64,000 bases of DNA from Coix lacryma-jobi var. lacryma-jobi (GCA_009763385.1 CM019826.1:66215864-66279863); one strand, 5' to 3'. Numbered from the stretch's first letter, positions 32,812-46,808 are shown. Program-made: numbers and translations. Notes: a model not told the origin generated them from the letters alone.

Positions 32812-35800
32812 CATGCCCCCTAATTTTGGGATAAATATTTATTCCAAAATTCTTTTTCCTTGTATATTGACGTGGAACCTCCGGAAGTATCCATCTCTAC
32901 ACACCATAATTGCTGTACTTGTCGATCCATCTCCCGATGCACCTTTGGGATTCTTTATAGTCCCCTTCCACTTTGCTTCGGCTTGTGCAGTCTGAATTCC
33001 CCTGTTTCATTCTCAAAACCAGAAAACCCTCTTTTCTCCTACTATCCCCCAATCAACTAGAGGATGTCTTCCGAGGCGAGCCGCCATAGCTCCAAGTTTG
33101 GAGCTTCCAGCACCTCTAAGAGGAGGTTGCCCTTCATCATCTCTGTCCCGAAAAATGAAAGCAGCTGTCCTCACATTATTGCTCTTGTTTCTGGAGGACT
33201 GGTGACGACTTCCCCGAGGACCTGATCCAGAAGATCATAGATCTTCAAGTCAATTTGGAAAGGAAGGATCGGGAAATCACCCGAATCTCTCCAGAGCGTG
33301 ATGTCGCTCGGGAACGGGCCACCGGTAAGTATTTCTTCATTATTTCTTTCTTTATTTTCCCTTTTCTCCTCCATTCACTCTTCTTTTTTTTTAGCTCTGG
33401 CAACCAAACTCCATACCCTTGAAGCCGCCATCACCAAACTCGCTATCACGGCTGATGTGATGGGTACGACACCCCTAAAGCGGGTGAATGAGGTTAACCG
33501 AACCCTTCCCATCATCTCTCGGGCCGACATGGGGTATGGCGCGGCACTCGCTTTTAACGCCGTGAGGATTCACTCCGGCGCTGATTATCGCAGATTTGAC
33601 GTCTGCGAGCAAGAACTAGAAGATAGAGTAGAACACTCTGTAGATGATATGAAGGAAGCCGGAACAGATCTAGCCGACTCTTTTGATCACTTCCTCCCGA
33701 TTAGGCGTAGGATGGAGTGGACGAACTAGTCCTCATTGTAATCCCATGCTCCCCTTTCTTGTGAATAAAAGTTCTTTTGTTCATCCTTTTGAAATCAATC
33801 CGTGATCGATCCTTCGAGATCAATGCGTGCTCTATTTCGTGTATTAGTCGTTGACCTCTATTTTTTGCTTTAGCGGCGATGTACATTACATCGGCCATCG
33901 CTGATAATCATGCTAATTGCCTTCGTCCTGCAAGTAATTATTGTAATCGATTATTTAGGATCCGAAGTTTTCAGTCTTCTCTTCAATTTCCCAAATCATG
34001 GCGGCACCGGGATAGCATTCCTAAAAGACTCTCCCGTTTTCAGTTTCCCGTTTTCAGCGTCAATCGGTAATATGAGTCCCCAAATAATCAACCAAAATTG
34101 AACACTCCACATAGCAACCACCTTTAGCCGAATCCTATTAGCTCCATGCGTTCCTAAAGTCAGCAAAGATTTGGTCCGGCCCAATAACGGCCCATAAACC
34201 GTGAAAACCCTAATCCGATGCTTGGTCCTTTAGTGTGTAAACTATGACTTTACACAAGCTGCCATTCTTGACTCCGGCCAAACAGTTTGACTCCCAAAAA
34301 CTTCCACTTCTCAGCTTCGGCTCAAGCTAGAGAGAAAATCTTCTGCTTGTGTTTCCATCAATGGCAGGCAATAGTGACCATGACAAGCATTACGTTGGAG
34401 ACGAATCAGGAGGAAGCCGATCATCAACTCATCGGCGTCATGGGTAAAAACTGATTCCCTGCCCCCTTGCGGTAGCTTTCTTGCTTGTCTATCTCTGATT
34501 CACTATCTGGTCCCTCTCTAGAGCGGGATCCCTCTCCAGCCGAGCTTGGGTTCTTCCTCAAGAAACGATAGCTCCAATAGCCTCTTTCAATCTTTTCCCT
34601 AAGCTACAAGATTCTGATTCTGATGATTCACTCCAACAGACCCGTTTGGACGCTCTTCGGCACTGTGAGGAAAGGGATAAAGTCCAGAAAGAACTGGAAG
34701 ATGTATCCAAGAAGCATGGTATTGAGGAAGCTGAATGGGTAGACCAACGGAAACAGTTTTGCAGCATCATCACAGGTTAGCAGAGTCTTGGTCCCCTTCT
34801 TCTGGCTGAGCTTGCTTTGCCTGATGCATTCCTTCTTCTTGATAGCCCTTTCTGGAGAGAATGACTGTCTGAAAATGGCAGTGAACAAAATTGCCCTCAA
34901 GGTGAATGCTTATGGGGACTCAGTTGAAGCTCGTCTTGATGCTGTGGATGGTCGCATAGATCAAACCATCATCCAAGGTGTACACACCGGAGTCTCCCTC
35001 GGGCTAGCGGCAATGAGTTCCTGGACCAAAGAAGATTATTCCTCTCGACCAGTTGGTTTCGCAGGTGATAACCCGGATGAATTTGAAGATCTCGAGATTT
35101 ATGCTGACCATGTCGCTGCTATTGCTGAGATTGCTGACCCACAATCCATTGTAAACAAATTATTCCAAGGGTAATCTGTATTAGGACAGATCCGTGAAAG
35201 AAGCTTCTAACTCAGGGTAATCTATATTAGGACAGATCCATGAATGAAGCTTGTAACTCATGGAACTTGTTCTTCTCTGAATATCGTCTATTTGCATGAT
35301 TTCGATCCCTCAGTGATCTTTCCGATTGTAACGCTTCTTCAGAAAAACATTTCCCGAACGCATGACATCATTTTAGCCGACCATATCTCATTCTTGATAT
35401 GTCATGTCACTCGGCATCGCACTTACTTCACCTCACCTTTCTTTCCCCCAATAAACCTGTCCACTTAGAAATGCTATGGTTACCAGGGTTATGAATATCG
35501 GTACTAAAGGCGATATATAAATAATATCGGCTACAACTTAAATTCTTGGAACATTTTTTCTGCTAAAGGCGATGCTTCGCATCGACTATAAATATTCTTG
35601 AATCCGTTCCACATACAATCTCCACACATTCGGCTTTTAACAAATAGTGCCGACACTTAGCCCACGAGTGATGCATATACGAAGAAAATTTCTTTACAGC
35701 CGAATACCCTCCTCTGGGTCTTAACATTTTCGGCTAAAGCTAGCTGCTACTCATCTTTTCCCTTTAAACTTAATGTAAGGGCCGATCCTACTGCAAGGCT

Positions 35801-35847
35801 ACCGGCCGTCACGTACAACTTGAAACGATAACCAAGCTGTGGAAGTG
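32812..35847 (+). pseudogene. E-minus antisense genes A and B plus 3' region, unit a
   Basis: This is nearly base-for-base the same as 12175-15211. The PPT-embedded ATG is at 32813 (MPPNF), gene A at 33065-33729 and gene B at about 34361-35174 (ending IVNKLFQG). The differences seen by eye are one extra A near 33158 and a few bases missing near 35443. The pol remnant lies at the right end, next to CCTTC (35848-35852). The near-absence of substitutions implies a very recent copy or an assembly duplicate. Confidence 0.7.
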
Positions 35848-35852
35848 CCTTC

Positions 35853-37320
35853 TGTTAACACCAGATTTTTGCACGCACGAGAGGATGACAAGAGGGCCCA
35901 GCCAGCAGTAAGGGGAGCATTCGGTAAACGACCGGGCAGTCGGCTAGTTTTTAGGATTTCGGCAAATGCCTGTATAATTGGAGGACGATGAGAAGAATAG
36001 GAATGGTATTTGTATCTTTCCAAAATTCGTTGTATAAGTCGTAATCGTTTAGGACTCATGTTTCGTCAGGGTATAAATATAAACCCTCGACCATTGTAAA
36101 ACTGTTCACAACCAACCAATACAAACCGGCCCCGTGCCATCTTCGAGTCCTTAGTCGTGTCGTCGAGTTCTTCGAGAGGAATCATCGATCCGTCGACCTC
36201 CGTAAGTACCGGCAACCTTGTTATCATGTCTAGTATCATGCGGTGGATTTAGATATGATGCAAGTAGTCTCGTATGTTAAGCTTAGTATCGTGCGGCGGA
36301 TTTAAGCTTATGACGGGAAGTTTTTGCTTGTGCCTTGTATCGTGCGGCGGATTAAGTCATGAGTAAAAATAGTTATCGGCTCTATTAGATTTGGCAGATC
36401 TAATAGATTCATTAAGTTATCATGTGTTATATGTTTTATTTATTTAATTCTTGTAACACTCTTTTGCCCAATCTAGATTGATCTTTGTTCGGCCTTGTTC
36501 CACAAGTTTGCTTGTGCTTTTGCTAATCATAATATCATGATGGCCGGATCAACTTTCAATCCAGATTGTTACATTGCGGGTTCATGCATGTTATTATGAT
36601 TAGGCTTTGATAAAACTAGGTATCGTGCGGCAGATGCAGGTTTTAGATTAGTTGATCGTGCTTGCTGTTTGTTCCTTCTTCATGGACCCCAATTCGGCTG
36701 GTTTGCCGATTTTGGTTATGCTTACATGAGTAATGAGCTTTTATAGATCTGTTCAAATATATGCATGCTTTTAGCTTGTTATAATTAGATTGTATCATGC
36801 GGTGGATTAATCTAATTATAAGAAGTGGTGTAGACTTATAGCAAGTGGTATCATGCGGTGGATTAGCTTCGCTTGAGTTTATGCCTGACGGGTTTATGAA
36901 ACTAAACGTGCAGATTAGTTGGATTAGCCTATGCATGTGTTATTTGAATAGATCTATTTTTGCAAGTTACCTGTTTATAACATCTTTAATTCGTTCAAAG
37001 TATGTCTCTTTTTACATACGCATTCGGCAGTTAAATATGCTTTACACTCTGTTTTCATATTGCCGAATGATTTTACAAACATGCTTTGACAGACAGCTTC
37101 TATAGCTGTGTGCCGTCGTGATTGGCTTTCAAAGCCGTACATATGGAACTGTCTGGTCTCACCCGGCATGTTCCAGAGGTATTCTCACGTTTTTATCCCT
37201 TTTGGTTTTCAGGTCAAACCGACTGGCACGTCTCCGGAATCAACATACTCCGGGCACCGATTGAAGCAGCTTTTCGGCTTGCTGTGTGCTTGGCGCGAGG
37301 TGTCACTTTTTGCGCCAACA
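35853..37320 (+). mobile_element. 5' LTR of E-plus a (mosaic)
   Basis: It shares with the copy b 5' LTR the absence of the ~70-bp stretch. From about 36060, however, several diagnostic bases match the 3' LTRs or copy c instead (for example ATCATCGATCC near 36181 and GTTCGGCC near 36487). It contains small homopolymer losses (GTAAAACTG, ACATTGCGGG). It ends GCGCCAACA at 37320. Confidence 0.8.
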
Positions 37321-40300
37321 CACTTTTTGGCACGCCCAGTGGGACCATCTGTTTCAAAGCAATCCTTGGATGGATAACCCAATTGATGGAAACAAGGGGA
37401 AATTGGGACAAGGCTTCATGTCGGCTGATAAGTTAGAAGAAGTAAATATCGGTAATGAAGCTGAAGCGAGACCGATATATGTCAGCACCAATTTGGATCC
37501 AGAGTGTAGATTGAAATTGATAAATCTTTTAAAGGAGTTCAAAGATTGTTTTGCATGGGATTACACGGAGATGCCTGGATTAGATCGCTCCATTGTTGAA
37601 CATCGACTACCAATCAAACCTGGGTATCGTCCTTATAAGCAGCCTCCTCGGAAGATTTTTAAGGAAGAAGTACTAGCCGATGTGAAAAAGGAAATTGAGA
37701 GATTATTGAAAGCGGATTTCATTCGGCCATGCAGATATGCGGATTGGATTTCGAATATAGTTCCAGTGTATAAGAAGAATGGAAAGATGAGGGTCTGCAT
37801 TGATTTCAGAGATCTCAATAAAGCTACTCCAATGGATAGTTACCCGATGCCGGTTGCCGAATTGCTTGTTGACGCAGCGGCTGGTTACGAGGTCATCAGC
37901 TTTATGGACGGTAACGCTGGTTACAACCAGATCTTTATGGCAATAGAAGACATTTCAAAGACAGCTTTTAGGTGTCTGGTCATATTGGTCTATTTGAATG
38001 GGTTGTTATGATGTTCGGTTTGAAGAATGCCGGTGCAACTTATCAAAGAGATATGAATTACATCTTCCATGAGTTGATCGGTAAAATTGTAGAAGGTTAT
38101 ATTGATGATGTAATTGCGGAAGTCCAGAAATCAGGTGGGACATTTAATTGATTGAGGAGGACTCTAGAGTGGCAACAAGGAGCATGGTTTAAGAATGAAT
38201 CCAAACAAATGCGCCTTTGGAGTTTCAGCAGGAGAGTTTTTGGGTTTTCTGATCCATAGAAGAGGGAATTGAAGTCGGAAAGAAAAGCATCGAGGCAATA
38301 GATAAAGTCGTCCCTCCAACCAAACCTCACAGAATTGCAATCGTTGCTTGGCAGATCAACTTTGTAAGGAGGTTCATATCTGGCTTATCAGGAAAGGGTC
38401 TTGCCTTTTCCCCGTTGCTGAAACTCAAGAAAGAGCAAAATTCGTATGGGATGACGTACAACAGAAAGCTTTTTGATGACAATTAAAGAGTATATGAAAG
38501 CGGCCACCAAGTATTAATTACCTCCTCAGTTTGATAAGCCTTTCCAATTGTACGTGGGCAGCGTTGGGCTAACGATAGGATCGGCTCTTATGCAAGAATT
38601 TGGAGGGAAAGAAAGAAGAGTAAAGCCTACATTAGCCGAAAAATTGTTAGACCCAGAGATGAGGTATTCGGCTACGGAGAAGCTTTGTTTGTGTGTGTAT
38701 TACTCATGCACCAAGTTTAGGCATTACTTGTTAAATGCTGAATGCATATTAATTTTTGAATTTGACGTAATAAAACACATGCTGTCAATGCCTATTCTAA
38801 ACGAAAGAATCGGCAAGTGGATTTTAGCAATGTCAGAGTTTGATTTAAGATACGGATCGGCAAAAGGCAGTAAAAGGTCAAGTTATTGCTGATTTCGCTA
38901 CTCATCATCGTGATCCGTCTGCTAATATGATAAATATTGCACTTTGGACATTGTTTTTCGATGGTTCATCTTGCAGCAAAGGTGGTGGTGTTTGGTATTT
39001 TCTTGATTTTCTCCATGAGGATTAACTTTCAAGTGTGCTATCCCATTGAGTTTTATGTTACCAACAACCAAGCAGAATATGAAGCCTTGCTTAGAGGGCT
39101 TCGGCTTCTTGTGGAAATAAAAGTTATTGCTGTCGAGATCTTCGGGGATTCTGAGTTAGTCATCAACCAGTTGATTGGTCAATATGATTGCAAAAATGAC
39201 ATATTGAGAGAGTATTACGAAGAATGTTGGGAGCTTTTGAAATGTTTCCAGATAGCAACTTTGCATCATATCCCTAGGGGCATAATGAAGAGGCAAATAA
39301 ATTAGCTCAAGTTGCTTCAGGATATCGGGAAGATCAAGAAGTTCTTGCTTTGGATGAAGGTTATATGGCTGATGATTGGAGAAGAGAAATTACCGACTAC
39401 TTGAGAAATCCATCGCAAAAGGTTTCTCGGAAGCTCAGATATAAAGCCATTAAGTTTACACTTCTTGACGGCCAGTTGTACTATAAGTCCATAGATGGGG
39501 TACTCTGGAAATGCCTAAGTCAAGAGGAAGCTAGGAAACTAATGTACGAAGTACATGAAGGGTTATGTGGCGCACATCAATCGGCCTATCAAATGAAGTG
39601 GATAATGAGAAGGACCGGTTACTTTTGGCCGACTATGCTCGAAGACTGTTTTGAATATTATAAAGGGTGTCAAGATTGTCAGAGATTCGGAAATGTTCAA
39701 GAGTTCCAGCATCGGCTATGAATCCAATTATCAAGTCGTGGCCGTTTAGAGGATGGGCTATAGATTTGATTGGTCAGATTCATCCTCCTTCTAGTAAAGG
39801 ACACAGATTCATACTATTGGCTACAAATTACTTTACCAAGTGGGTCGAGGCTGTGCCTTTGAAGAATGTTACGTCAGAGAACATGATTAATTTTGTCAAT
39901 GAGCATATAGTTCACAGATTCGGGATCCCTCAAACTATAACTACGGATCAAGGGACCCAGTTTACATCATCCGAATTTTGTGATTTTGCTGAAGAAATGG
40001 GGAGTAAGCTGTGTATTCTTCTCCTTATTATGCGCAAGCCAATGGTCAAGCCGAAGCATCCAATAAGATTACGATTAAGATTATCCAGAAGAAGATCGAT
40101 GAGAAACCGAAAAAGTGGCATTCGGTCTTAAGTGAAGCATTGTGGGCTTACCGAATGGCATGTCATGGGCCTACTCAAGTATCTCCTTACGAGTTGGTTT
40201 ATGGACATTGTGCTGTGTTACCTTGGGAGTTACAATCGAGTTCGAGATGAGTTACACTGCAGAACGAATTAAGGAAGGAAGATTATGAGAGTTTAATGAT

Positions 40301-40631
40301 GAACGAACTAGAAGATCTGCACCTAATTCGTCTCAAGGCATTGGAGAATATAGAGAAGAACAAATTACGTGTTGCCAGGTATTACAATAAAAAGGTCAAG
40401 GAAAAACGCTTTGAAGAGGGGGATTTAGTTTGGAAGGTTGTATTGCCAATTGGAACGAAAGATAAAGCATTTGGTAAATTGTCTCCAAATTGGGAAGGTC
40501 CTTTTCAGACAGTAAGACATGTGCCTAGCAACGCATATATTTTGAAGACCTTGCTGGGGGAAGAGTTTTCTAGAGATATTAATGGGAGATTTCTTAAAAA
40601 GTTTCATCCCAGCATGGAGGTCGGTGCATAA
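37321..40631 (+). pseudogene. E-plus a pol (RT, RNase H, second RNase H, integrase), frameshifted
   Basis: The primer site follows the LTR. A short leader (MDNPIDGNKGKLGQGFMSAD) then runs in frame into LEEVNIGN and RT, which is better preserved here than in copy b. The RT frame breaks at about 37975 (GTGTCTGGTC versus GTGTCCTGGTC) before the YIDD box. Further breaks follow near 38113, 38150-38175, 38265, 38320-38520, 38615, 38865 and 38990. Integrase motifs are present (HEGLCGAH, CQDCQ, ITTDQGTQF, NGQAEASNK) but broken near 39700 and 40015; the last frame ends at 40631. Most breaks are one-base indels in runs, so error is a serious alternative to decay. Confidence 0.8.
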
Positions 40632-40867
40632 AAATTGTATGAGATGAGTTAGCCGATGAGAAGCATCGCCTTTAGTAAAAAAAAAGTTTGAACAACCGAC
40701 ATGACATGTGTCGCCTTTAGAGCAAAAATGTCAGTCTAACCGAATAATGATGGTGTCATACTGGGGTTTTGCTTTTGGTAATTCAGGAAACTGCAGACGA
40801 GTACTTCACATAGAACAAATGTTTTGCATAAGAGAGCAGTTTATTTACAGGCATCCCTAAGTACAAA

Positions 40868-43319
40868 TTACTCATCAAACAACCTGTTCAAGACAGATTG
40901 AGCATCAGAAGCCTGAGCAAGCACAGTCGCATGATCTTCATAATTTTCCAGAAGGTCTTCGACATCCTCTGGAAGCTCCCCGCCATGGAAGCCGGTCGGC
41001 ATGGCGGAGAAGTCCTCGCGCGTCTGGGTGGACATCGCCGCCAGCCCCAAGGCGACACCATGGTGTACGCCGTGAATGACAACTTGATGCGGATACATGG
41101 GTGTATGTCGAGTCTCTGAGTGATGAGTGATTGTCAACGGGTTTGATCGCAGGGTCTTTGGCTTGTGTTGTGCAGGTGCCGAGCACGGAGACAGTGATCG
41201 AGGGCAAGGTGAAGGTCAAGTTGAGACGGGTCGTGCCGACGGACCGGGTGCGGTGAAGGATGGGCGTGTCGTGCGGCGGACGTGCCATGCCGATGAACCG
41301 AGCGGTGAAGGGCGGACGTGAGGCTTGGACTGAGGGACCAGAGTGCCTGATGATTAGCTGTGGTGGCTGGCAGCCTGGGACAGCGACAAGTGAAGACTTG
41401 CGGGGCACGGTGTTGCTTGGGTCGAGGACCTGGGGACACGTGTCGGTGGATGGGGTGCACGGGCGGTGCATCCCCTCTACAGCTTCAGTTTGGTGGTAGA
41501 GCCAGAGAAAAACCATCGGATGGACGGTTTCCAGGTTTGGGCCTCAAAACCTGGGCATGGACGGTTTCCGAGTTTGGCCACAAAACTCGGGCTGAGGGTT
41601 TCCGAGTTTGGCCACAAAACTCGGGCTGAGGACGGTTTCCAGGTTTGGGCCTCAAAACCTGGGCGCTGAGGGTTTGCTGAGTTTGGCCTCAAAACTCAGA
41701 AGCTGGTGGGCTGGTTTCCCGGTTTGGGCCTCAAAACCGGGGGTTGGCTGGAAAAGGCTAGTTTCCCGGTTTGGGCCACAAAACCGGGGGTGCAGAGCGA
41801 GGGCGGCACGTGGCGGCAATCGGAAGGTTGCGTGGAGGCAACGCGGACGAGTTGTGCGAGCGTGGCCGTCGGATACACCTACCACCGAGTTGGTCCAGAA
41901 TAACCCTAGGGTTTAGCTGGTTCGCTCTGTAATTAGAATAGAGAGGGGTAGAGTAGGAATTGTACTTAGACAAGAATTAGGATAAGTAGTCGGGGAGACA
42001 CCCTCCTCCCCTTATCTCAGTCATTTGCTCTTTCGCACTTAGGGTTTCCTGCTCTCCCATCCCCTGTTGTAGCTAGCTGAGATCTGCAGAGAGACTTGCC
42101 TCTGTGTACTGTTGATTTGAGGAAGTGAGGCCGTATCCTCACCTTTGCAGTGCAGATCGATGACTTGATTCGTGATTTGATTCGTGTTCTTCGCGTTCTT
42201 CGTTTCTTCACGATTTTCCCGTCACTCGATCTCCCTCTCCGGTGCGTCTTTGCGAAATCCGTTTGAACCAATTTGTTCGTATCATTGAGGAGGTCATTTC
42301 GACTAAAGGAATTCAGCTAACTCCTCATGATCGAATAGATCGAGACGATTTCGTTTTCGTGGCGTTTTTTCCGTTCATCCACCTTCCCTTTTGATTTCCC
42401 GGTGATTTGGTTGATTTGAGCGGATGATTTCTTGGGGATAGTCTCCAAACTACCCCGTGATCATCTTCTCCAAGTTTGGGAACTTGGGATTTTGAGTTGG
42501 ATCGGATTTGAGAGGTTTTGGGAGAAGGGCGACTGAAATCGCCCTCTCTGTTCATCCGCGGACAGTCCGCCGTTGGACCCGCGGACAGTCCGCGCGTCGG
42601 GATCGAGCCAGGTCAGTGGCTGCGGGTCTCGGTCGCGTTACTGTTCCTTGATTGGCGGACAGTCCACCGAAGGAACTCGTGAACAGTCCCTGATCAACAC
42701 GGTCATCCGCATCATCAAGGCGCGCCTCCACGGTTTCCCCTTGGGCGTTCACCTTGTCGGCTACTCTGGTTCCCGCAATCTTCAGGCGCTCGACCTCTGC
42801 AGATAATGCTGGACAGAAAAGAGAATATATCAGGCGAACGAGTCCGATTAGAAAAAGGGGGAATCGGGCGAAGATTTCACTGACCTAAGATTGCATCGCA
42901 GAATTGTTTCTGGTGATCCTCCCAGTCAAGCTGGTCAATGCCGTATTGCTTGGAGATTCCGCTCAGCTCCTCTCGGGCTTTGTCCCTTTCCTCCTTAAAA
43001 CGGCAGGCGTCGCGGTGGCTCCACCAGTCGGAGTAGAAGGGGGTCCGATGAAGAATCCGAGGAGTTCAGGGAGCTGGAAGATCCGGATGACGGAGTTCCA
43101 GGTCGGGGAAGAAGATGGCCTTGACTGCTGGAGATGAGTCTTACCCTAGAAAGTAAGAAGAGGATCGAAATTGAAACAATGGATGAACAGGGAAATAGAG
43201 ATTGCAAGGGGGCAGGATGACCGATTCTTACCCATGGCGCCGGCGTTGCGGTACTCGGCTGCCCTCCGCTTCTCCTTCAGTGCGTCACTTGCCGCGGTCG
43301 TCGTCGTTCGCCATTGCTG
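40868..43319 (-). pseudogene. E-plus a antisense gene 2, with the same foreign insert
   Basis: Same exon pattern as 20240-22690: first exon near 43319-43235, the SSSQGHLL exon near 43135-42887 (one extra G near 43041 shifts the frame after SSSDP), the VEARLDDADDRVDQ exon near 42793-42683, and the last exon 41089-40868. The foreign insert occupies about 41090-42682. Confidence 0.6.
41090..42682. mobile_element. ~1.6-kb foreign insert, unit a, with hairpin array 41531-41788
   Basis: No difference from 20462-22054 was seen by eye. It includes all seven co-varying hairpins (41531-41788) and the GCGGACAGTCCGC palindromes (about 42558-42593). It was therefore present before the last duplication. 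Confidence 0.6.
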
Positions 43320-43667
43320 CAGGACTGGGGTTTTCTTCTGGTTTGAGCCGACAAGGGGAAGTAAAGAAACAGAGGCAAAGATGCGCAACTGCAAGTACTA
43401 ATCGAGGCTGTAGAGAGGGTTTTATTTGTAAGCCGGGAAAAGAGTCGTGGCGAAGTTTGCGGGGTAATGGATGCCAAGCGACAGAGTAGGGTTTTCCTTT
43501 CGGCTGGGCTATTTTTATTGGGCCAAGCTCGGTTAATTCAAGCGCCATTCGGAAAATTAAGGGAGAGAGGCCGATTGCATTCTCAGACGAATGGAAGCAT
43601 AAAAATATCGAAAAATAGTTTTGCAAGGACAAAGTATGCTGCGCTTGGTTTGTTACAAGATCAATGT

Positions 43668-46600
43668 TTACTCATTCAAAAGCTGATTGATTGTCTTTAT
43701 GGCCTCGGCTCTAATTCGGCTGACAGTATCAAGCACTTTTTGATCTTCAACTTCAGATTTTTGGATTTTGGATAATTTAGCTTTGATTTGTTGATCTTCT
43801 TTGAGAGCCGAAGTTATTTTCAACGAGGCTGCTTCTATGTCCTTTGGCAGATCAACCATATGAGCCCTATGAGATTGGATTTTAGTATTCAGTTTGGCTA
43901 ACTTGGCTTCTAACCTGCTCTTGTCTTCCTCCATGACCTTCAGTTCAAATTCCAAAGTTGCCAGGGAATTTTTTGCGATTTGAATATTGGAATGCAAATC
44001 TTTAAGTTCTAGCTTCTTTGAAGATCTATCATTCTGCAAGGCGGCCTTGGATGATATGTTTTTAGTTGCTCTCCTTACCATTCCAAAAAAGTTGTCGAGA
44101 CAAGCTGCAGATTCCAAATGGGTCAGAAGAGTAGAAGGAATATCTTCATCAATAAGCTCAAGAACATCTCTTATCTGATCTGCATCTTGAACCATATTGA
44201 CGACGTCCTTGTTCACCAAAGTGATTATTTCCCTCAGCGGAGCCTGGTTTTCTATTGATAAAGTATGTTGGGAAGTATTTTCTTCACCTTTTTCAATGAT
44301 ATAATCTTCAGCGGGGAAAGAATAACTCGCAATCGGCTCTTTAGTATTTTTCTGAAGGAAGAAAAGGGTGTTAGCCGACTAAGTGTGATTGGTGAAAGCG
44401 ATGTAATTCAGGGATAGAACTTTGCCTGTTGGGCTGATTGATCATCAGAGGGCGCTATGCCTTGGCTTGCTCGAGGACTTTGTTGAGTGTTCGGAGGAGG
44501 TGGGCTTGGAGTATGATCAGGAGATGGCTCTGTTTCCAGTTCTTTTAAAATTTCATCTGTTTCAAGTAATGGCATAAGCATATGGCAACAGAAGGAGGGA
44601 TAGCCGAATGCGTTACCTTTGGTCTCGTCGGCCTCTTTATTTTTTGAACCTTCAGGAGTCTTTGGATCTTCAGTTTCATCTTGCATCCTTTTTGTAGAAG
44701 CTTCAGGAGATGGTTTGGTAGTTGCTGAGGTACTGCCTGATTTCAAGGCTTTGACTTGTGGCTGCAACAAGTGATGCAACATAGATTTGATCAGATTTAT
44801 TGCCAAATAAAGTTGCTTAGCACAAATTGGGAGATTCATACCTTGGGAGATAGTTTAACCCTTTTGGTCCTTGGTTTTTTGGACAAAAGGGCATTCTCAA
44901 GTGCCTTTCTTTTGCTCTCTCCTCCTGGAGGCACGATAGTTGAAGTTGCAGGGATCTTCATGAAGGTGTTCAAGCCTGGAGCGTTGAAACCAAGAGCAGG
45001 ATTGGGTCCAGCCAGGTAATACTGGATCACTCTGACAGGAGGTATAGGCTCAGGATCCTATGTATGGCCGAGTGTTAGAAAAAGGTTGGATTCAAGAATA
45101 GAAAATAATAAGTGTAGTGAAATTACCTCACTGTCGGAAGCAAAGTCAGGTTGCAAGTTTTGACACAAGGGGTGAACTAGCACATTGAAGAGGTGGGCAT
45201 GCCACTCTTCCCACCAGGAAGTGAAGAAAGGATGAGTGATGTTTACTATCCCAAATGGAGATGGTTCGTATGTTGGCAACTCTCATCCTAATTCAAAGAC
45301 TTTTTTAGCCATTATCCCTTCCATAATTACTTCTCTGGGTTTTATTACTGTTGAGAAGAAGAGTCTAGGGGGCAATTGACCACATCCTAATTGTCTAGCC
45401 ACCATGTTTGGGTAATAGAACTCGTAGGTGGACTACACTAATCTTCCGTGGTGAAATTCGGCTGGCAGAATACAGGGTTTGATGAAAGAGTTGAAGATCT
45501 CAATAGATGTTTTATCTGCACAGCCGGATTCGTAGTTAAACTTGCAAGAGAGAGTCAGATTTTCATTCTCTCTGTAGGGAAGCCAAAGTGCATTGCCAAA
45601 GCCTTTGAAGAATAGCTTGAAGACATGGCCGATGTCCATATCAATGCTGATAGATGATGCTGCTTCTCCATAAGTCTGACAGGCTTTAAGTCTTGCTATT
45701 TTGCCTTCAGCATAATTTGAAGGGAAACTCAAGTTGAGAAGGCTCACAGAAACTATCTGATGCATATAGTTGGAGCCACATCTGGACCAACCACCAGGGG
45801 CCGTTCACGCAAGAAATTTCTCTGCCCGTGTGCATCTGGAGAGTAATCTGATGCATCATATGATAGACAGGCCCCAAGAGGTATTTGCCTAGCGGGATTT
45901 GAGTGCTTGCAGATAAATCTTCCGCCATCACCATATGGTTCAGAGTGGGTTCATTGGATTTTCCACAGAAGATGAATCTGCATAGCCACATACTCATAAA
46001 GGCTTTCAGTTCTTTGTCAGAGATAGCATTGGACGACTCTATATAAGTCTGAATGTATTTAGCCCATCCGCATCCAGAACTGACAGCTCTCTGATTGCTT
46101 TTGTTCTTGTATTTGGAAGGATATACTGGTAATGTTACATTCAGACCAGTCATCATGAAGACGTCAGCTAAAGTAATAGTCATCATACCATGGCCAAAGA
46201 TGAAAGCATTGATGGCGTTAGACCAGAAATGGGAAGCTGCTATCAGGAGAGGGTCATTTCTGGGTGTTTCTGATAAAGATAACTCCAAACAATGGCTAAT
46301 GTCTTGATTTTCCCAGTGGCTGCTGCTTTTTTCAAGCATCCTCCGATACCAATTTCGCCATCCAGCAATTGGGGGAAAAGGCCAGCTCTTGAAGGTGTTC
46401 GGCCAGTGATTCGGTGAAGTAACTTCAGATTTGAAGGGAATTCTTTGGGTTTCCTTCTCGATAAACTCCGTTCGGTCAAAATTTCCCATTGGACCAAGGA
46501 GATAGGAATCAGGGTTGGCAGCATAAGGAATCAGGATTTGGTTCTTATATTCAATCAAGAAATAGCGAATAGAGAGAGAAAGTGAACCGAAAGAAGAGGC

Positions 46601-46807
46601 TAGCAAGAGATTACTCAATATGTCAGGTTTACCTCTGGAATCTTGTCTTCGGTCGCCATCAAGAGTTCGAAGTGAAATCGATTGTGCAGAAATTCGAATT
46701 TCTTGGGCGGCGGCTACAGTGCCGAGAAGTGAAAACCTAAGAGAGGAAAGAAGCTTGCAGGCAATTTTGAAATAAAATTGGCTTTTATTCCGAAATTGAG
46801 GGGGCAT
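43668..46807 (-). pseudogene. E-plus a antisense gene 1: plant mobile domain protein
   Basis: This is the best-preserved array copy of the N-terminal part: a single frame of 366 codons from the PPT-embedded ATG (46807) through LLGPMGNFDRTEF into the PMD, ending at 45707 because of a 2-nt loss near 45763 relative to copy c. Beyond it come the rest of the PMD (45765-45433), the exon ending DFASDSE at about 45125, the KKPRTKRVK exon (45030-44840), the Ser/Pro-rich exons (44839-44408) and the coiled-coil exon (44219-43668). GAAAAAGGTGAAG near 44290 keeps the coiled-coil exon in frame, unlike copy b. Function unknown; nuclear localisation is suggested by the basic stretch only. Confidence 0.7.
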
Positions 46808-46808
46808 G

